Origin: Malus domestica
Taxonomy: Eukaryota > Streptophyta > Magnoliopsida > Rosales > Rosaceae
DNA length: 64,000 nucleotides
Direction: 5' to 3'
Assembly (NCBI RefSeq): GCF_042453785.1
Contig: NC_091668.1
Location: 8,204,001-8,268,000 of the forward strand
A program made the translations under genes and the position numbers. Of the stretch, positions 32,441-45,100 are shown piece by piece. The notes below the pieces were generated by a model. That model saw only the letters and a program-made list of their open reading frames with translations. It did not search any database and was not told the DNA's origin. Positions within the stretch are counted from its first letter, which is position 1. Every line of letters starts with the position of its first letter.

Positions 32441-33780
32441 TATTCGGCACCCCAGTGGTAATTGAGGGTTTTTGGTTCTTTAAATAATACTTTTTTTTTC
32501 TTTATGCGATAGTTTGCTTGATCGCGTATTAGGGTTACTTGTTTCTTTCTTATAATCGGGGGTTTTTGGGTTCAGGTGATGAGGTTTCTTTATATTTATA
32601 CTAGCATTTGCCTACACACTTTGTATGTATGAACACATTTTGTTAGAGTAAAATTGGCAGTTCCTAAACAAAACGCCTGAGTCTGTAATCTTAGACTATT
32701 GCTTGTTTTCAGTTGTAATTATTTTAATATAAGTTTATCTCATGTGCTCTCGATCACAAAATAGCAAGCGTTTCAAAGACATCCACTCAAGTAAGTTTGT
32801 CATGCATAAGGATTTCATGTAGTTAGGTTTATCTTGGTTCAAATACAAATACATTTAGTTTTGGCTGCATGTTCTTGAACTTAACGAATCGACTGATTTG
32901 GTTATATGTTATGGACTAAACTATAGGTCTGTACTTAATGAATCAGTTCACTTTTGTTGCCGTGTTTGCATAGGATGTTAGTTAACATCTAATTAACTTG
33001 ATAATTTTGCATCTTTATCAAGTTGATAATTACGAAAGTTTTTTTTTTTTGTTTTGTTTTAATCCTATCACATGCTTATCTATTTTGCATGTTTGTCAAG
33101 TTGATAATTACAACAGTTTTTGTTTTGTTTTAATCCTATCACATGCATATCTATTTTGCATGCATTATTTGATTCACGTTTGGTTTAATTGCATTGATTG
33201 AATATTATATATAGGATTAGATTTAGCCCTTTAAAAGCTGCTGCATATGCATTTAGGTTTTTCCGATGGTATAAAACACTAGCAGCAATGCATTAAACAT
33301 AGAGAAAATTCATGTGCCGCATGCCTATGGTTAAGTCGGTTTACATTTTCATCTTGATGAATCAGAGTATGTTTTTAGTTTGCTTTTACCACATGATATA
33401 TCATTTGAAAGCAAACATTTGTTAGCAGCCCTAAGTGCACCGAGAGTTATCTTCGTTTCAGAAAAATCAGTTTTATTGCCAAGTGCTTTTCAAAGAAAAT
33501 ATTAGTTTTTGTTCACTGATTTTTCATGCGCTTTAATTATAAATCAATTATGAAAATGTGCCTTATGATTTTCATAATTGGTTGATTTCCAAAAATCATT
33601 TCATTACATACATTTTGCACGATCGCGTTAATATCCTACACAGTTCGAGACGATAATGATTGACGGCCGCGTTAGTGTTGTGCCACTTCAACTCAAAGGC
33701 TGAAGAGAGATCGAGTAGCAAAGCGCGGAGACAAAACTACTTACTAGTATGTGTGTCTAGTTGATGTGTTTTGTAAGTCT
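32441..33780. other. Intergenic; no gene seen
   Basis: AT-rich sequence with only short ORFs. It includes a two-copy ~80-bp direct repeat at about 33005-33165 built on CAAGTTGATAATTAC..TTAATCCTATCACATGC.TATCTATTTTGCAT. Confidence 0.5.
33005..33165. repeat. ~80-bp tandem duplication
   Basis: The block from CAAGTTGATAATTAC to TATCTATTTTGCATG appears twice in a row with small differences, mainly the length of a T run. Confidence 0.8.
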
Positions 33781-33789
33781 TTCTGTACT

Positions 33790-34010
33790 TATTTCTCTTA
33801 GTGTTTGGCCTGGCTTGGGAGCCCGAGGATTTTCCCAGTGGTGGGTTTTGCCTCGTTAAATCCTACATCATGTGTGCACTTTTTATTTATCGTTTTAATT
33901 GCATATGAGTATGATAGTTTGATATGTGATGTGAATGTAGATTTAATTTGAGAACTGAAAATTAAATTGAAAATTGAATTGGATTTTTAAATTGGAACCT
34001 ATTCACCCCC
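33790..34010 (+). repeat. Decayed copia LTR end
   Basis: TGGGAGCCCGAGG..GGGTTTTGCCTCG and a terminal CCTATTCACCCCCCTCTAGG resemble the 3' part of copia LTRs. No internal region or partner LTR is seen. Confidence 0.35.
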
Positions 34011-34075
34011 CTCTAGGTTAAACTAGTACCCATCCTAGAACTTTCACATTTTTTCAGAGAAAATGAGAAGGAGAA

Positions 34076-34077
<2 letters not shown>

Positions 34078-34121
<44 letters not shown>
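34078..34121. repeat. (GA)n microsatellite
   Basis: About 40 bp of near-pure GA repeats. Confidence 0.95.
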
Positions 34122-34123
<2 letters not shown>

Positions 34124-34439
34124 TGGGGGAGTGGGAGGTTTTTGTTTTTGTTTTTTTTAATTTTTAATTTTAATATTGGAGGTATTTTAACATCGCTTGT
34201 AGGTGAGGTTTCAATAAAAAATAGTAAAATTTGGACCCGTGAAATTACATTATTACCCATCATTTTTTTTGTGTGATAGAAGACTAATTTGTCTTTTCAT
34301 CATCTTTTGGTTGACAAAAAGGATTTTATTAATTAGTAGAGATATATGAATTCTGTTATTTGGCTATGTTCGACACAACATCTACTTTTCTATATTATAA
34401 GTGTTTTAAGAATATGTTAGTCTAATTTTGATTTTTTCA

Positions 34440-34707
34440 ATTGATAGGAGAAGCTGAGACAACAGAGATCTGAAAATTTTGGGAAGAAAAATGAGAGAGA
34501 GGAAAAGAAGAAAAAAATTGAACCATTAGATTGATCTTATGGTGTATGATGTATATTAATTAGTATAAAAAATAATTATGAGAATGTTAAATATAAAATA
34601 ATGATAAAAAATTATATTTAAGACTTGCCATGTGGCGAGGTGTGAGTGAATTGTAATGCCACTTAACAAAATCCAGTGGCAAATCAAGGTCCACACAAGT
34701 TTTTCTG

Positions 34708-34720
<13 letters not shown>
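34440..34720 (+). repeat. Third copy of the inverted-repeat arm
   Basis: TTTTGGGAAGAAAAATGAGAG, AACCATTAGATTGATC, AATAATTATGAGAATG and GCCATGTGGCGAGGTGTGAG match the arms at 30840-31130 and 32150-32435. Only one arm is found, so this is a solo or decayed copy. A (TG)n(TA)n run follows at about 34709-34742. Confidence 0.65.
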
Positions 34721-34743
<23 letters not shown>

Positions 34744-35151
34744 TAGCTTCCGTAAAAATACAAAACAAAAATTCCCAAATATTTTAGCAATTGTTCAGTT
34801 CAGCTATGAAATGGACGTTGGTTCTTTATGTTTTCTTAGCCATGCAAAGAAAACCTACGTATTTTGTATTGGAGATATACATTAAATTATAAATTTCATA
34901 TCATACCTGATTGGTTCTGGAAAGCAACCTGGACTTCGGGGCCATGATACCATGAAAGAAACCAGTTGGCAATTAAATATGTCTGTCTTCTGCAAATTCA
35001 AGAGAGAAACTGGGGAAACATGTCATATCCAGTCTGCATAGTATGATATTGTCTGTTTTGGGCCATGCCCTCACGGATTTGTTTTTGGGTTTCCACCCTG
35101 TTGATGCACAAAATCAGCGAAGACTTTGGTACAACAGAAAGTGTCAGGTTT

Positions 35152-35611
35152 TGTGACCTTCGCTTGGTTGCTTCGGTCACTAGTGAGGATAAGTACGTAA
35201 ATGAATAGAGACAGAGAAGCAAACACAGGATGTACGTGGTTCACCCAGATTGGCTACGTCCACGGAGTAGAGGAGTTCTTATTAGTAGTGAAGGGCTTAC
35301 ACAAGTACAAAGGATCAAGCTCTCAATTTAGTGAGTTCTTGTGAATGATTTAACACAAAATGGCATTAGGCAATATTGTGGGGGAATGACCCCTATTTAT
35401 AGAAAAACTTGTAGCTTTGTCACATTGACATGTGTCATGTTATGATTGGTTCTTGATGTTGACACGTGCTGCGCTCTGATTGGCTTCTAATATTGACACG
35501 TGTCCAGTAGTGATTGGCCTCCTGGTCGGAGGGGAACTCTTCTGGGTCCTTGACAGTATAGCGTTGGCCGGTGCTCGGTAGTTTCGGGATTGGTCAAGTA
35601 TGGTACAAACC
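35152..35611 (+). repeat. LTR-like repeat, copy 2 (related to 18227-18680)
   Basis: It starts TGTGACCTTCGCT, shares GTACGTGGTTCACCCAGATT and GGCTACGTCCACGG with copy 1, and ends GGTACAAACC. It also carries three GACA(C/T)GTG(T/C) blocks followed by TGATTGG. A different LTR element begins right after it at 35612. Confidence 0.65.
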
Positions 35612-36016
35612 TGTTTATACCATATTTAGGGCCTCGTATTTAGATCTCGTACAAATACTCAGGGGACTTAAATGTAATTATGGAATAAAGAAAGAAAAAG
35701 GAATAAAGAAAGAAAAAGGTGTTAGTGGAATTGTAAACAAATCCACAAAGAAGTGGAAGACACGGCAAAAGAAAAAGAAAATGGATGTCTGGAGAAAAAC
35801 AGAAACAAAAGCAAAAGGAAAAGAGAAAAGCAAAAGATCTTCCTATTATTATGATTCTTTATGTCTGCCAGATAAAGAAACAGAGAGGGTGCAACAGAAA
35901 AACACTGCAAAAGCATGGAATAAATACCCCATCAGAATGATGTAATTTATTTTCCTTTTATTTTGGAAACATTTGTATAAACTCCATCAGAGGGTAATAT
36001 GTATAAACCCCATCAG

Positions 36017-36052
<36 letters not shown>

Positions 36053-36159
36053 AAGCCTAAAGTAAATGGGCTGGAATGTTGTGTAGAGGGCGAAAACCCA
36101 TAAGCCCAAAATAGCTCCAACCAGGCGATCAAAAGTACGCCAAGTACTCCAAATTATAC

Positions 36160-36360
36160 ATGAGCATTACTCATGTCATTCATACATAGACATTCATGAG
36201 CATCACTCATGATAATCATACATAAACATTCATGACCATCATTCATGTCAACATTCATGAGCATCACTCATGTTAACATTCATGAGCATCACTCATGACA
36301 ACATCCATGAGCATCACTCATGTCAATCAACATAAACATGCATGAGCATCACTCATGTCA
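36160..36360. repeat. Minisatellite, ~25-bp unit (CATGAGCATCACTCATG)
   Basis: At least six copies of AACATTCATGAGCATCACTCATG(T/A)C in one direction. Each unit holds a CATGAG..CTCATG short palindrome. Confidence 0.9.
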
Positions 36361-36540
36361 AATCAGCTTCAAAGACTTCATTTACAAAGCTCTAGCTTCA
36401 AAAGCTTCATTCACAAGAGCTCTAGCTTCAAAAGCTTCATCTACAAGAGCTCTAGCTTCAAAGACTTCATTTACAGAGCTCTAGCTTCAAAGCTTCACTT
36501 GCAAAGCTTCACCTACAAAGCTTCACCTACAAAGCTTCAG
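36361..36540. repeat. Minisatellite, ~30-bp unit (AGCTCTAGCTTCAAA)
   Basis: Repeats of AGCTCTAGCTTCAAA(A)GCTTCATTCACA and shorter AAGCTTCACCTAC units run to about 36540. They produce a repetitive Ser/Lys/Phe frame without meaning. Confidence 0.9.
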
Positions 36541-37219
36541 TGCAGGGTATACAAATACCACCTCCGAACAACCGCCACTTCGGCCCATACATGGATTCAA
36601 TTTGAAGTCTCCAGCCAACATACTCTATTGACCGAAGACTTGGGGGACTACATTATGTACCATATATTGGGCCTCAACTGGGCCTCATGAAAAATACTTG
36701 GGGGACTCTAGCCCATTATCTATGTATTAAGGAGCGAACCCTTATTCTATAAAAGGGACTCCCTCACTTTCATTGAAAGATCACCCATGATTTATGTATA
36801 GAGGAGGAGCCCCTTATTCTATAAAAGGGGACTCCTACCCTCATTCTAGGAGAGGCTCATTCTCACCCTCAGAGGCTCTCCTTCCTTCTCCCCCACCCTC
36901 CTTTCTCCGGGGGACTTCCCCCAAACACTTGTATCCATACACATACAGAGAAACAATATCAACTACAGTGTGGACGTAGCCCAAACATTGGGGTGAACCA
37001 CGATAACTCTTGTGTCATTTACATTTCATGCAAATTCACGGTCGGATTTACGTTGTATCAAGACCATCCGGTTTTGTGCATCAACACACCCAAAACGCTT
37101 CTTACTATATAGAGGTGGGCATGTACATATAAGGCACATCACCTCCTCTCCCCCAGGCGATGTGAGATTTCACAAAACAACCTTAAGCAGAAGAAACAAC
37201 AAATATAAAACTAAACCCC

Positions 37220-37302
37220 AGCAGCCGAAAATCGGGGTTGACAGTGGCGGTTTTGTTCCCAGCATCGTCGGAAAAAAACTGAGGATCTCAGGGAGAAGGA
37301 CT
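37220..37302 (-). mobile_element. Left flank: minus-strand copia gag fossil piece
   Basis: AAAATCGGGGTTGACAGT.GCGGTTTTGTT matches the fossil left of the chromovirus (15545-15577), and ATCGTCGGA.AAAAACTGAGGA matches its right side (29400-29425). So a second copia gag fossil of the same family was the landing site of the copia element at 37303. Confidence 0.6.
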
Positions 37303-37946
37303 TGTAAGATTATGAGTATGAAACATATACTAGGATCGGTTATAGTGCTTGAGATTGATATGGAAAAGTCTTGATTAAAAGCTGTTTTGGTTATCCTCAT
37401 TGTTTTAGGATAACATAATTGAATATAGCCTAATTCTTTTGGGAGTAGGATTCAGTACTGGAGTTATATTTGGACTCATAAATTCTTATGCTTTGTGTAG
37501 TTTGAATCCTAGACTCATTTTGATTGGGAATAGTCGAAGGAGTGCTATATATAGTTCAAACCACTGCTCTTGCAGAACACAGTTCATTTGGCCCAAGACC
37601 TATTGACTGGAAGAGCTTTTGGTTTTGTAAAAGAGGAGAAGGTTTTGAACACAAAAGCTGCAATGGCTTCATCATCAGGTCCGAGTTCTGCAGGTGAGTT
37701 TTCTAGGTCCTTTGTTCTTGTGTTTGGTATGTTCTTTGTTTTGTACAAGTTGTGATTCAATTGGATGAATCTGTTTTCTTGGATGTAAGTTTATCAAACT
37801 TGGTCTTACAGGAACATCCACAAAACACATGAGGTTCTGACTCTTAAGCAAAGAAATAGTTTGGGACAACCAAATAGGGTAATTATTGGAATTGAGCTTG
37901 ACGGTGATAACGTGAGAGACGTACGGGAAGAATAGACGGGTCGACA
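37303..37946 (+). repeat. Left copy of a 644-bp direct repeat (LTR plus gag-fossil flank)
   Basis: Positions 37303-37810 are the LTR-like part with a TATA box (CTATATATAG near 37543) and ATGGCTTCATCATCAGG near 37663. Positions 37811-37946 are a minus-strand copia gag piece (VITVKLNSNNYPIWLSQ). The whole 644 bp recurs at 47553-48196. Confidence 0.85.
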
Positions 37947-38241
37947 TAAACGAAATGATATGAAATCAGTGCAAAGATTGGGTCTTTATTCGCAATGAGG
38001 TCTATCAAGTTAATGAATGTGTTGTTTGACTAAATCAATTAATTGCCTTACTGTTTTGAGAATACATATATATGTGTTCTACGATCTGTGTTAATCAATT
38101 CTGCAGAAGTTCCTTTGATATTGTTGGATTGTTTATTCTATGTATGCTTTTAAAACAAGATCATATGTATGAATAAGTGGATTCAAGTGACTGAGTTCTG
38201 CAGTGAAAAGATGGAAATCAAAAATCTTTTAAAGATTCATA

Positions 38242-39437
38242 GTGATGATTTCATTGATATCTTCTGTAGTTTCACTAAAGTCACTCAATCTAGCAACAGT
38301 GCCAATACTCACTGGTGGAAGCAATTACAAGAAATGGAGAAGAGAGATTGAATTGCTCTTGACACTGAATGAGTATGACAATGCCCTTGATAATCCATCA
38401 CCAGAGGCCTTGATTGATAAAAGCACTAAGGCAGAGAAAACTGAGTTTGAAAGAGGGACAAGGGCGAATAAGGTGGCTTTATCCATAATTGAGAGTGGCA
38501 TGACATATACTATACGTGGGGGAATCAAGAAATCAGTCCTCTCTAAGGATTATCTACAAGCCATTGAGAACAAATTTAAAGAATCAGAAAATGTTGAGAT
38601 TGCTCAATATATGTCTCTCCTTACTTCTTACAAGTTTGAAGGTTGAGGCTCAATAAGGGATCACATCATAAGGATGACAAATGCTGTCGAGAAACTTACT
38701 TCCATGGATGTCAACATCAGAGAAAAACAACTTGTTTTCATGATACTGCAAGGCATTGCCACCCAAATTCAGTTAACTCAAGGTGTCCTACAATACACAA
38801 GAAAAGACTTGGACTGTGGATGGAACTCATTGCTTAATGTGTGCAAGAAGAGAACAGACAAAAGCAAGAGAAAGGCAAAGAATTCAAGACAATCAATTTT
38901 GTGCAAGCTGCCAAAGGGAAGAAGGAAGCAAACTTTGGTAAACCTTATAAATCTCTAAACTATGATAAGTCCGTGTTGCCTACTAAAAGTTCCAATTCCT
39001 CTAAATCTAACAAATTTAAGGTGAAAACAAAAAACATTGATAAAATTAGATGCCATCACTGCAAAACTAAGGGTCACTATAGAAAAGACTACAAAATATT
39101 CAAGGATTGGCTGAGATCTAAAGGAAGAACTGATGTCTATGTCTGTGAGGAGTCAAATCTTGTAGATATTCCCTTAAACTCTTGGTGGTTTGCTATTGGT
39201 GCATTTATGCATATCACTAATTGTCTACATGGTTTTAAAGAGCAAAAGAAAACAAGCAGTTTTTATGTTTTTGTAGGGGAGGGAACCAAGGTATCTGTGG
39301 AGTCAATAGGTACTGTTAAGTTGAAACTAGACACTGGTTTTACAATGCGGTTGAATAATGTGTTATATGTGCCTAAGATGAGGAGGAATTTGGTCTTTAC
39401 ATCAAAACTGGTTAAACAATGCTATGTTTTTATATGA
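38242..39437 (+). mobile_element. Copia gag, zinc knuckle and protease fossil
   Basis: gag piece with LTGGSNYKKWRREIELLL, a zinc knuckle CHHCKTKGHYRKD near 39050, and a protease-like piece with SWWFAIGAFMHIT. This is the normal copia order. It is broken. Confidence 0.8.
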
Positions 39438-39491
39438 GATGATGAATGTGTCAAATTTTTCAAGAAGGGTACACTGCAGGGAAAAGCATTT

Positions 39492-40460
39492 TTGACTGAT
39501 CACCTTTGGAAATTACAATGCATTGTAGATTTTGAAAAACTGCATGTTTTAAACACAGCAACCAAATGGATGCACAATATTGATCAAACCTTCATGCTTT
39601 GGCATAAAAGATTAGGACACATTTCAAAAGAAAGAGTATTCCAGTTATCAAAACTAAACTTGATCCCTGCCATTGATACTAAAACTGATACTGAATGTGT
39701 TGATTGCATGAAAGGCAAGATGACAAATGTTAGAAAACTAGATGCTAAAAGAAGTCATGGCTTACTCGAAATCATACACACAGACATGTGTGGTCCTTTT
39801 CATGTGAAAATCATATGTGGGAATACTTATTTTGTGAACTTTATAGATGATTTCTTGAGATTTAGTTACATGTACCTTATTAGTGAGAAATCAGCAGTTC
39901 TTGAATGTTTCAAAGTCTTTAAAAATGAAGTTGAAAAACAGTTGAATGATGCGATTAAAATTGTTAGATCAGATAGAGGAGGGGAATATTTTAGTAGGCA
40001 CACAGAGGCTGGGCAGCAAGAGGGTCCATTTGCCAAATTCCTTGAAATTCAATGGATTGTGGCACAATATACCACTTATGGTACCCTACAACAGAATGGA
40101 GTGGCAGAAAGGATAAATAGAACCCTTATGGAAATGGTGAGAAGTATGATTTCAAGGTCCAAGCTTCCCAGTTTTCTTTAGGGAGAGGCTTTAAAGACTG
40201 CAAATTATATCATCAATCGAGTACCATCTAAAGCTTTTCCAAAGACTCATTTTGAATTATGGAATGGAAGAAGACCTAGTTTCAATCACTTCCATGTCTA
40301 GGGTTGCAAAATAGAGGGAAGATTTTACAATCCAAATGAGAAGAAGTTAGATTCAAGAACATCTTCCTGTTTCTTAATCAGATACTCAGAGAAGTCCAAG
40401 GGTTTCAAATTCTATTGCCCACAAGCATACACAAGGATTCAAGAAACTCACAATGCTATC
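39492..40460 (+). mobile_element. Copia integrase fossil
   Basis: LWHKRLGHISKERV is the GAG-pre-integrase motif; then HTDMCGPF, VRSDRGGEY and QNGVAERINRTL form the DDE integrase core. A C-terminal piece with FNHFHV continues to about 40310. It is broken. Confidence 0.85.
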
Positions 40461-40940
40461 TTTCTGGAGGATGAAGATGTGTCAAACTTGACTCATGATG
40501 AATTCGAATTTGAAGAACTAAAACAGTCAGATGATTATTCTTCACAAATGAACTACAATCAAGTGCCTGTATTCCAAAAGTCTCAATTTACAAATATGGA
40601 CCTAGATGAAAACATGGTAGATCCTGAAGAAGGAAACACTGAAAGTTCAAACATTGGTGATCAAGTAGGAGTTCAACTTCAACAGGAACAAGATCTCAAT
40701 GATTAGTTATAGACAATTTGATTGATCAGCCACAGTTAAGGAAATCTAGCAGAGTAAAGAAACTTGTGATCTCAAATGACTATGTGTATCTTCAAGAGAC
40801 AGAATTTGATTATGGTGATATTGATGACCATTTAACTTATCAACAAGCTATAAAGAGTCTCAAGCAGTTCCGTGACAGCAAGCAATTACAGAAGAACTTG
40901 ATTCAATGTCTAAAAACAATGCCTGGTCTTTAGTGAAGTC

Positions 40941-42175
40941 ATCTACTAGCATTAAACCAATTGGATGCAAATGGGTGTTTAAACCAAGAGAGATGCTGAG
41001 GGTAGAATAGAGAGATACAAGGCTCGATTAGTTGCAAAGGGATTCACACAAAGAGAGGGTGTCGATTACAATGACACTTTTTCACCTGTCTCTTCCAAAG
41101 ATTCCATGAGAGTTATCATGGCATTAACAACTCATTTTGACCTATAATTGCACCAAATGGACGTGAAGACTGCATTCTTGAATGGTGAACTCGATGAGGA
41201 GATTTTTATGTTTCAATCTCCTGGATTTGTTGAAAGGGTAAAGAAGATATGGTCTGTAGACTGAATAAATCAGTCTATGGTTTGAAGTAGGCTTCAAGAC
41301 AATGGTTTCTAAAATTTGATTAGGTAGTCACTTCACAAGGATTTGTAGAGAATAAGATGGATGAATGTATCTATCTTAAGCTCAAGGGATCAAATTTCAT
41401 TTTTCTTGTCTTATATGTTGATGATATTTTGCTTGCAAGCTCGGATGTGCAATTATTGAAAGACACTAAAGATATGCTTAGTACAAACTTTGAAATGAAA
41501 GACCTTGGAGAAGTTCATTATGTTCTGGGAATCGAGATTTTGAGAGATAGAAGACAAAAGCTTCTTGGTTTATCTTAGAAGGGCTACATAGAAAGAGTAC
41601 TTAACAGGTTCAACATGGAGAGTTGTAACAAGGCTGATGTACCAGTAAATAAAGGAGACAAGTTTTCCCGAGATCAATGTCCTAGGAATGAACTTGTGGC
41701 TAAAATAATGAAGATATGGTTCATTACTTGGTAGCCTTATGTATGCTAATATATGTACAAGACTTGACTTGGCTTTCATTGTTGGACTTTTGGGAAGATT
41801 TTAATCAAATCTAGGAGAAGCTCACTGGGTAGCAGCCAAGAAAGTGTTAAGGTATTTGCAAATGACTAAAGGGTTCATGCTAGTTTATGGACAGATTGAT
41901 CATTTGGAATTGATTGGATTCACTGACTTAGACCTTGCTAGGGATATGGATGAGATGAAATCAATAGGGGGATATATTTTTAAGCTAAGTGGAGGTGCTG
42001 TGTCATGAAAGAGTGCTAAGCACACTATAGTGTCGACTTCGACTATGGAAGCTGAGTTTATATCCTGTTTTGAAGGAATGAAGCAAGTTATTTGGCTTAG
42101 AAATTTGATTGCTGATATGAGACTTGTTGATTCAGTTAAAAGTCCTGTTAAAATGTTCTGTGATAACAATGCTGC
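40941..42175 (+). mobile_element. Copia reverse transcriptase and RNase H fossil
   Basis: RT pieces: [34 protein letters not shown] and LYVDDILLASS with the catalytic YVDD. RNase H piece: STSTMEAEFIS and VIWLRNLI. It stops at the large insertion at 42176 and resumes at 46751. It is broken. Confidence 0.85.
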
Positions 42176-45100
42176 TGTCACGCCTCGATCTCAACATACG
42201 TCCAAGATCGACACGCGACGTCACCAAATACTCGTATATCTAACATACCTTGCCTCCTGGATATGAATAAAGCACCACTCAAGGTCCAAATTGCGTAGTA
42301 ATTTCCATATATTTTATGGCTGCATCTAACCTTCTCGTTAGACTACTTACATACCCTCAACAGGGATCAAGCCATTCGTAGTTCGTCACTCACTACCCAT
42401 CTATATTTACCATAGTACATTCAAGCCGAAAGATATAACATTCCTCAATCAATCATTAAAACTTGACAAGTATGGAAGTACTAGATTCAAGGCTACATAA
42501 CAATCCAATATAACAATCAAGGTTTCCATTCCACCCATCATATAAGTCACTATGTTTTCAACATAATATCGCAATCTAATCATGTAACATATCAAGGATC
42601 AACCAAGCACAATATTTTTCTCTAGTCACATTCATTAACTAATCTAATCGTATTAATAGCAACTATATCCAACATCATTCCACAATCCTGTCAATTAATC
42701 AATTCATGAATCAAAGATGCAGGATTTTATCTTTTAACTATATTGATCAACCAATGAGATAACATACCATTTCACCAATTCAATTAGAGAACTCTGTATA
42801 ATTCTCTACTTAGGTTATGAGTAATAACATGGTATATAAATTCACAAGGTCTATTGTGGGTAATTCCCATTCACTCGAATCTAGGGTTCTAAACTAATCT
42901 TATGGGAATGAGTGAAAGAAAGGATTCCGGACCACTCAACGGAATCCAACAACATCAGGTTCTAGACCCCTCAACGGAAACAAAATATCAAGTATAGAAT
43001 CATGCTTTATGAAATCATAATCAAGTCGCTAAAAACTGCGAATGAGTCACCTAGACATCCAACGGCTTTTCTAATTCAAACCACAAGATTCCCAAAAACC
43101 ATTGTTCATATGTACATTAAAAACTAGGCTAAAGGGACGCAGTTCGGCCGAAGCCTACATCTTGGAAGCTATCTCAATCCAACTCAATAAAACCCCGAGG
43201 TGGATACGATTCCGGACCATCACTCAACGAAATCGCAGAGTAGGAAGTATTCCGAACCATCTCTCAACAGAATCCGAGTGGATGCGATTCCGGACCATCA
43301 CTCGATGGAATCATGGAAGGCCAACAACCATATATACAACGGCTCAAAGAAATGAGACAAACACAAGTTACTTAATTTACAAAAGCTCAACCAAGGGAAA
43401 TAAGGCACAAATACTAAATTTAGAACGAATCAACGAAGCGGGAGATGAAACCATATCGAAGCAACAAATCCCTATCACCACGGGTTAATGGTCTACCACT
43501 AGTCCTCACATTTCATCACAACATGTCAATCAAACCAATAGAACCATATTTCAATATATACATGTCAAATCTCATTTCAAACACTTAAATCATTGGCTAA
43601 ACATTAAAAATAACAATTCAATAGAAAACATATTTATAAGACCAAGTCATATCCACATAGGATAACAATTATGAAAACAGGGTAATCACCAATATCACAT
43701 ATATTAAAGTCACTCACATGAGGTCCACACTAACGCACTCTAGCATGGAATTCAAGGCATCAAGCTCTATCACCGCCAAAAACAAAGCACAAGTCCACAT
43801 TTAGATTTCTCTCAATAAATTCATGATAGGATTAAAAGCACACCACAAAGTAGCACACAAATGCCCTATTGATTTTCCTTATTAACACTAAGATTTGTCA
43901 ATTGTAGCACATGAAAATAAGGGTCTTTCTCGCAGAAGATTGTTTTATCTAACTACTTAAAATGTCACAAAAACTGGTTGCTGTCCCTACTGACCAGCCA
44001 CCGAAAAATAATTATTAGACTGACTTACACTAATCTAAAGTCTACGAAATTTTATTTGAAGACACTAGACACACAGAGTTACACTTCTACAAATTTTTGG
44101 GATTTTTGGATTAGATTTGATATTTAAATTAAATCAAACAAAAACATGACATAAACATATTTTAAGTAGTTCACATATTAAGAAAAACGAGTTAGGGGAA
44201 TTGCTATCCACCACCAAATAATCATGCAAACATGTTATGTTTCATTCAAATTCCTTTTATTTCCGGATGAAGATGCTCAAGTTGGCTCAATGTTAGAACT
44301 CAACCTATTACTCTTTCTTAGGTAGTATGTTAAGAGAATGGCGTTTTCAACGTAACTTAGTCCCTAGCATGCAATCTAGAATGGCGTGTTCATAGATTTA
44401 ACAAGTAGGAATCATTAAGAACGAAAAGAGTTTGAGTCATCACAAGGCATCGTAAGTACTGGCGTTGTCTTACTTATCCTAGAAATTGGTTCACATGTTA
44501 ATCGTAATTAACAAGTACTACTTTAGAACATATGTAGGTCCTCATTCAACAAGGGCAGGCACACACATATTCATAGTGTTAGAATCCTAGATATGCTTAC
44601 TACGTATGCATCCATAGAAAACAAATAAAGAATTCATCAATGAGACAAGTAGTGAACTAGTTTTCATCCATTCATAAAAGTAATTCAAACGAAATGTCAT
44701 AACAAACTTGCAATCATATTTGGGGCTTCAAAACAGCCCCTAACTACTAAAAAATTAGTTACACACAATCCTTAAATAAAAACAAAAGATAGACATGAGT
44801 TTGAGAAGATAGAACCGAAAGAAATCGACTAAGGCCTCCTCCCTCTCCTCCTTCCTTCCCCAATGCTGCTTTTAAACCAATTCTTGTTGCATCATTTTCT
44901 TCTCCTTAACTCACCCACTAATAGCCATTTAGTGATGACAATAAGTGAAAGGAAATGTGGTAAAACAATTGTAACACTTTAGGTAGCCTTTATGCCAATT
45001 ACTCCCACTTAATCCTCATCTTTAATTCCATTTCATCTGATATTTGAATAGGTGTCAGCTGACTTGTTCTTGGCTGCTAGATTTATTGGGTTTATTGCTT

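Larger units (their letters stand above)
35612..37086 (+). mobile_element. Non-coding, non-autonomous LTR element (LARD/TRIM-like)
   Basis: A candidate right LTR spans 36656-37086 (starts TGTACCATATATTGGGCCTC, ends GCATCAACA, with two TATAAAAGGG promoter-like boxes at about 36758 and 36820). It follows the purine-rich GACTTGGGGGACTA. The left side at 35612 begins TGTTTATACCATATTTAGG, similar to the right LTR only over its first ~60 bp. There are no gag or pol motifs. The body is Lys-rich low-complexity sequence plus two minisatellites. Confidence 0.55.

Noticed and set aside
35571-35945. 124-codon Lys-rich ORF
   Set aside because: Low-complexity A-rich sequence at the left of a non-coding LTR element; no domain.
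36160-36540. Regularly spaced repeats that look like a CRISPR array
   Set aside because: Units are contiguous minisatellites without unique spacers, in a plant LTR element with no cas genes.
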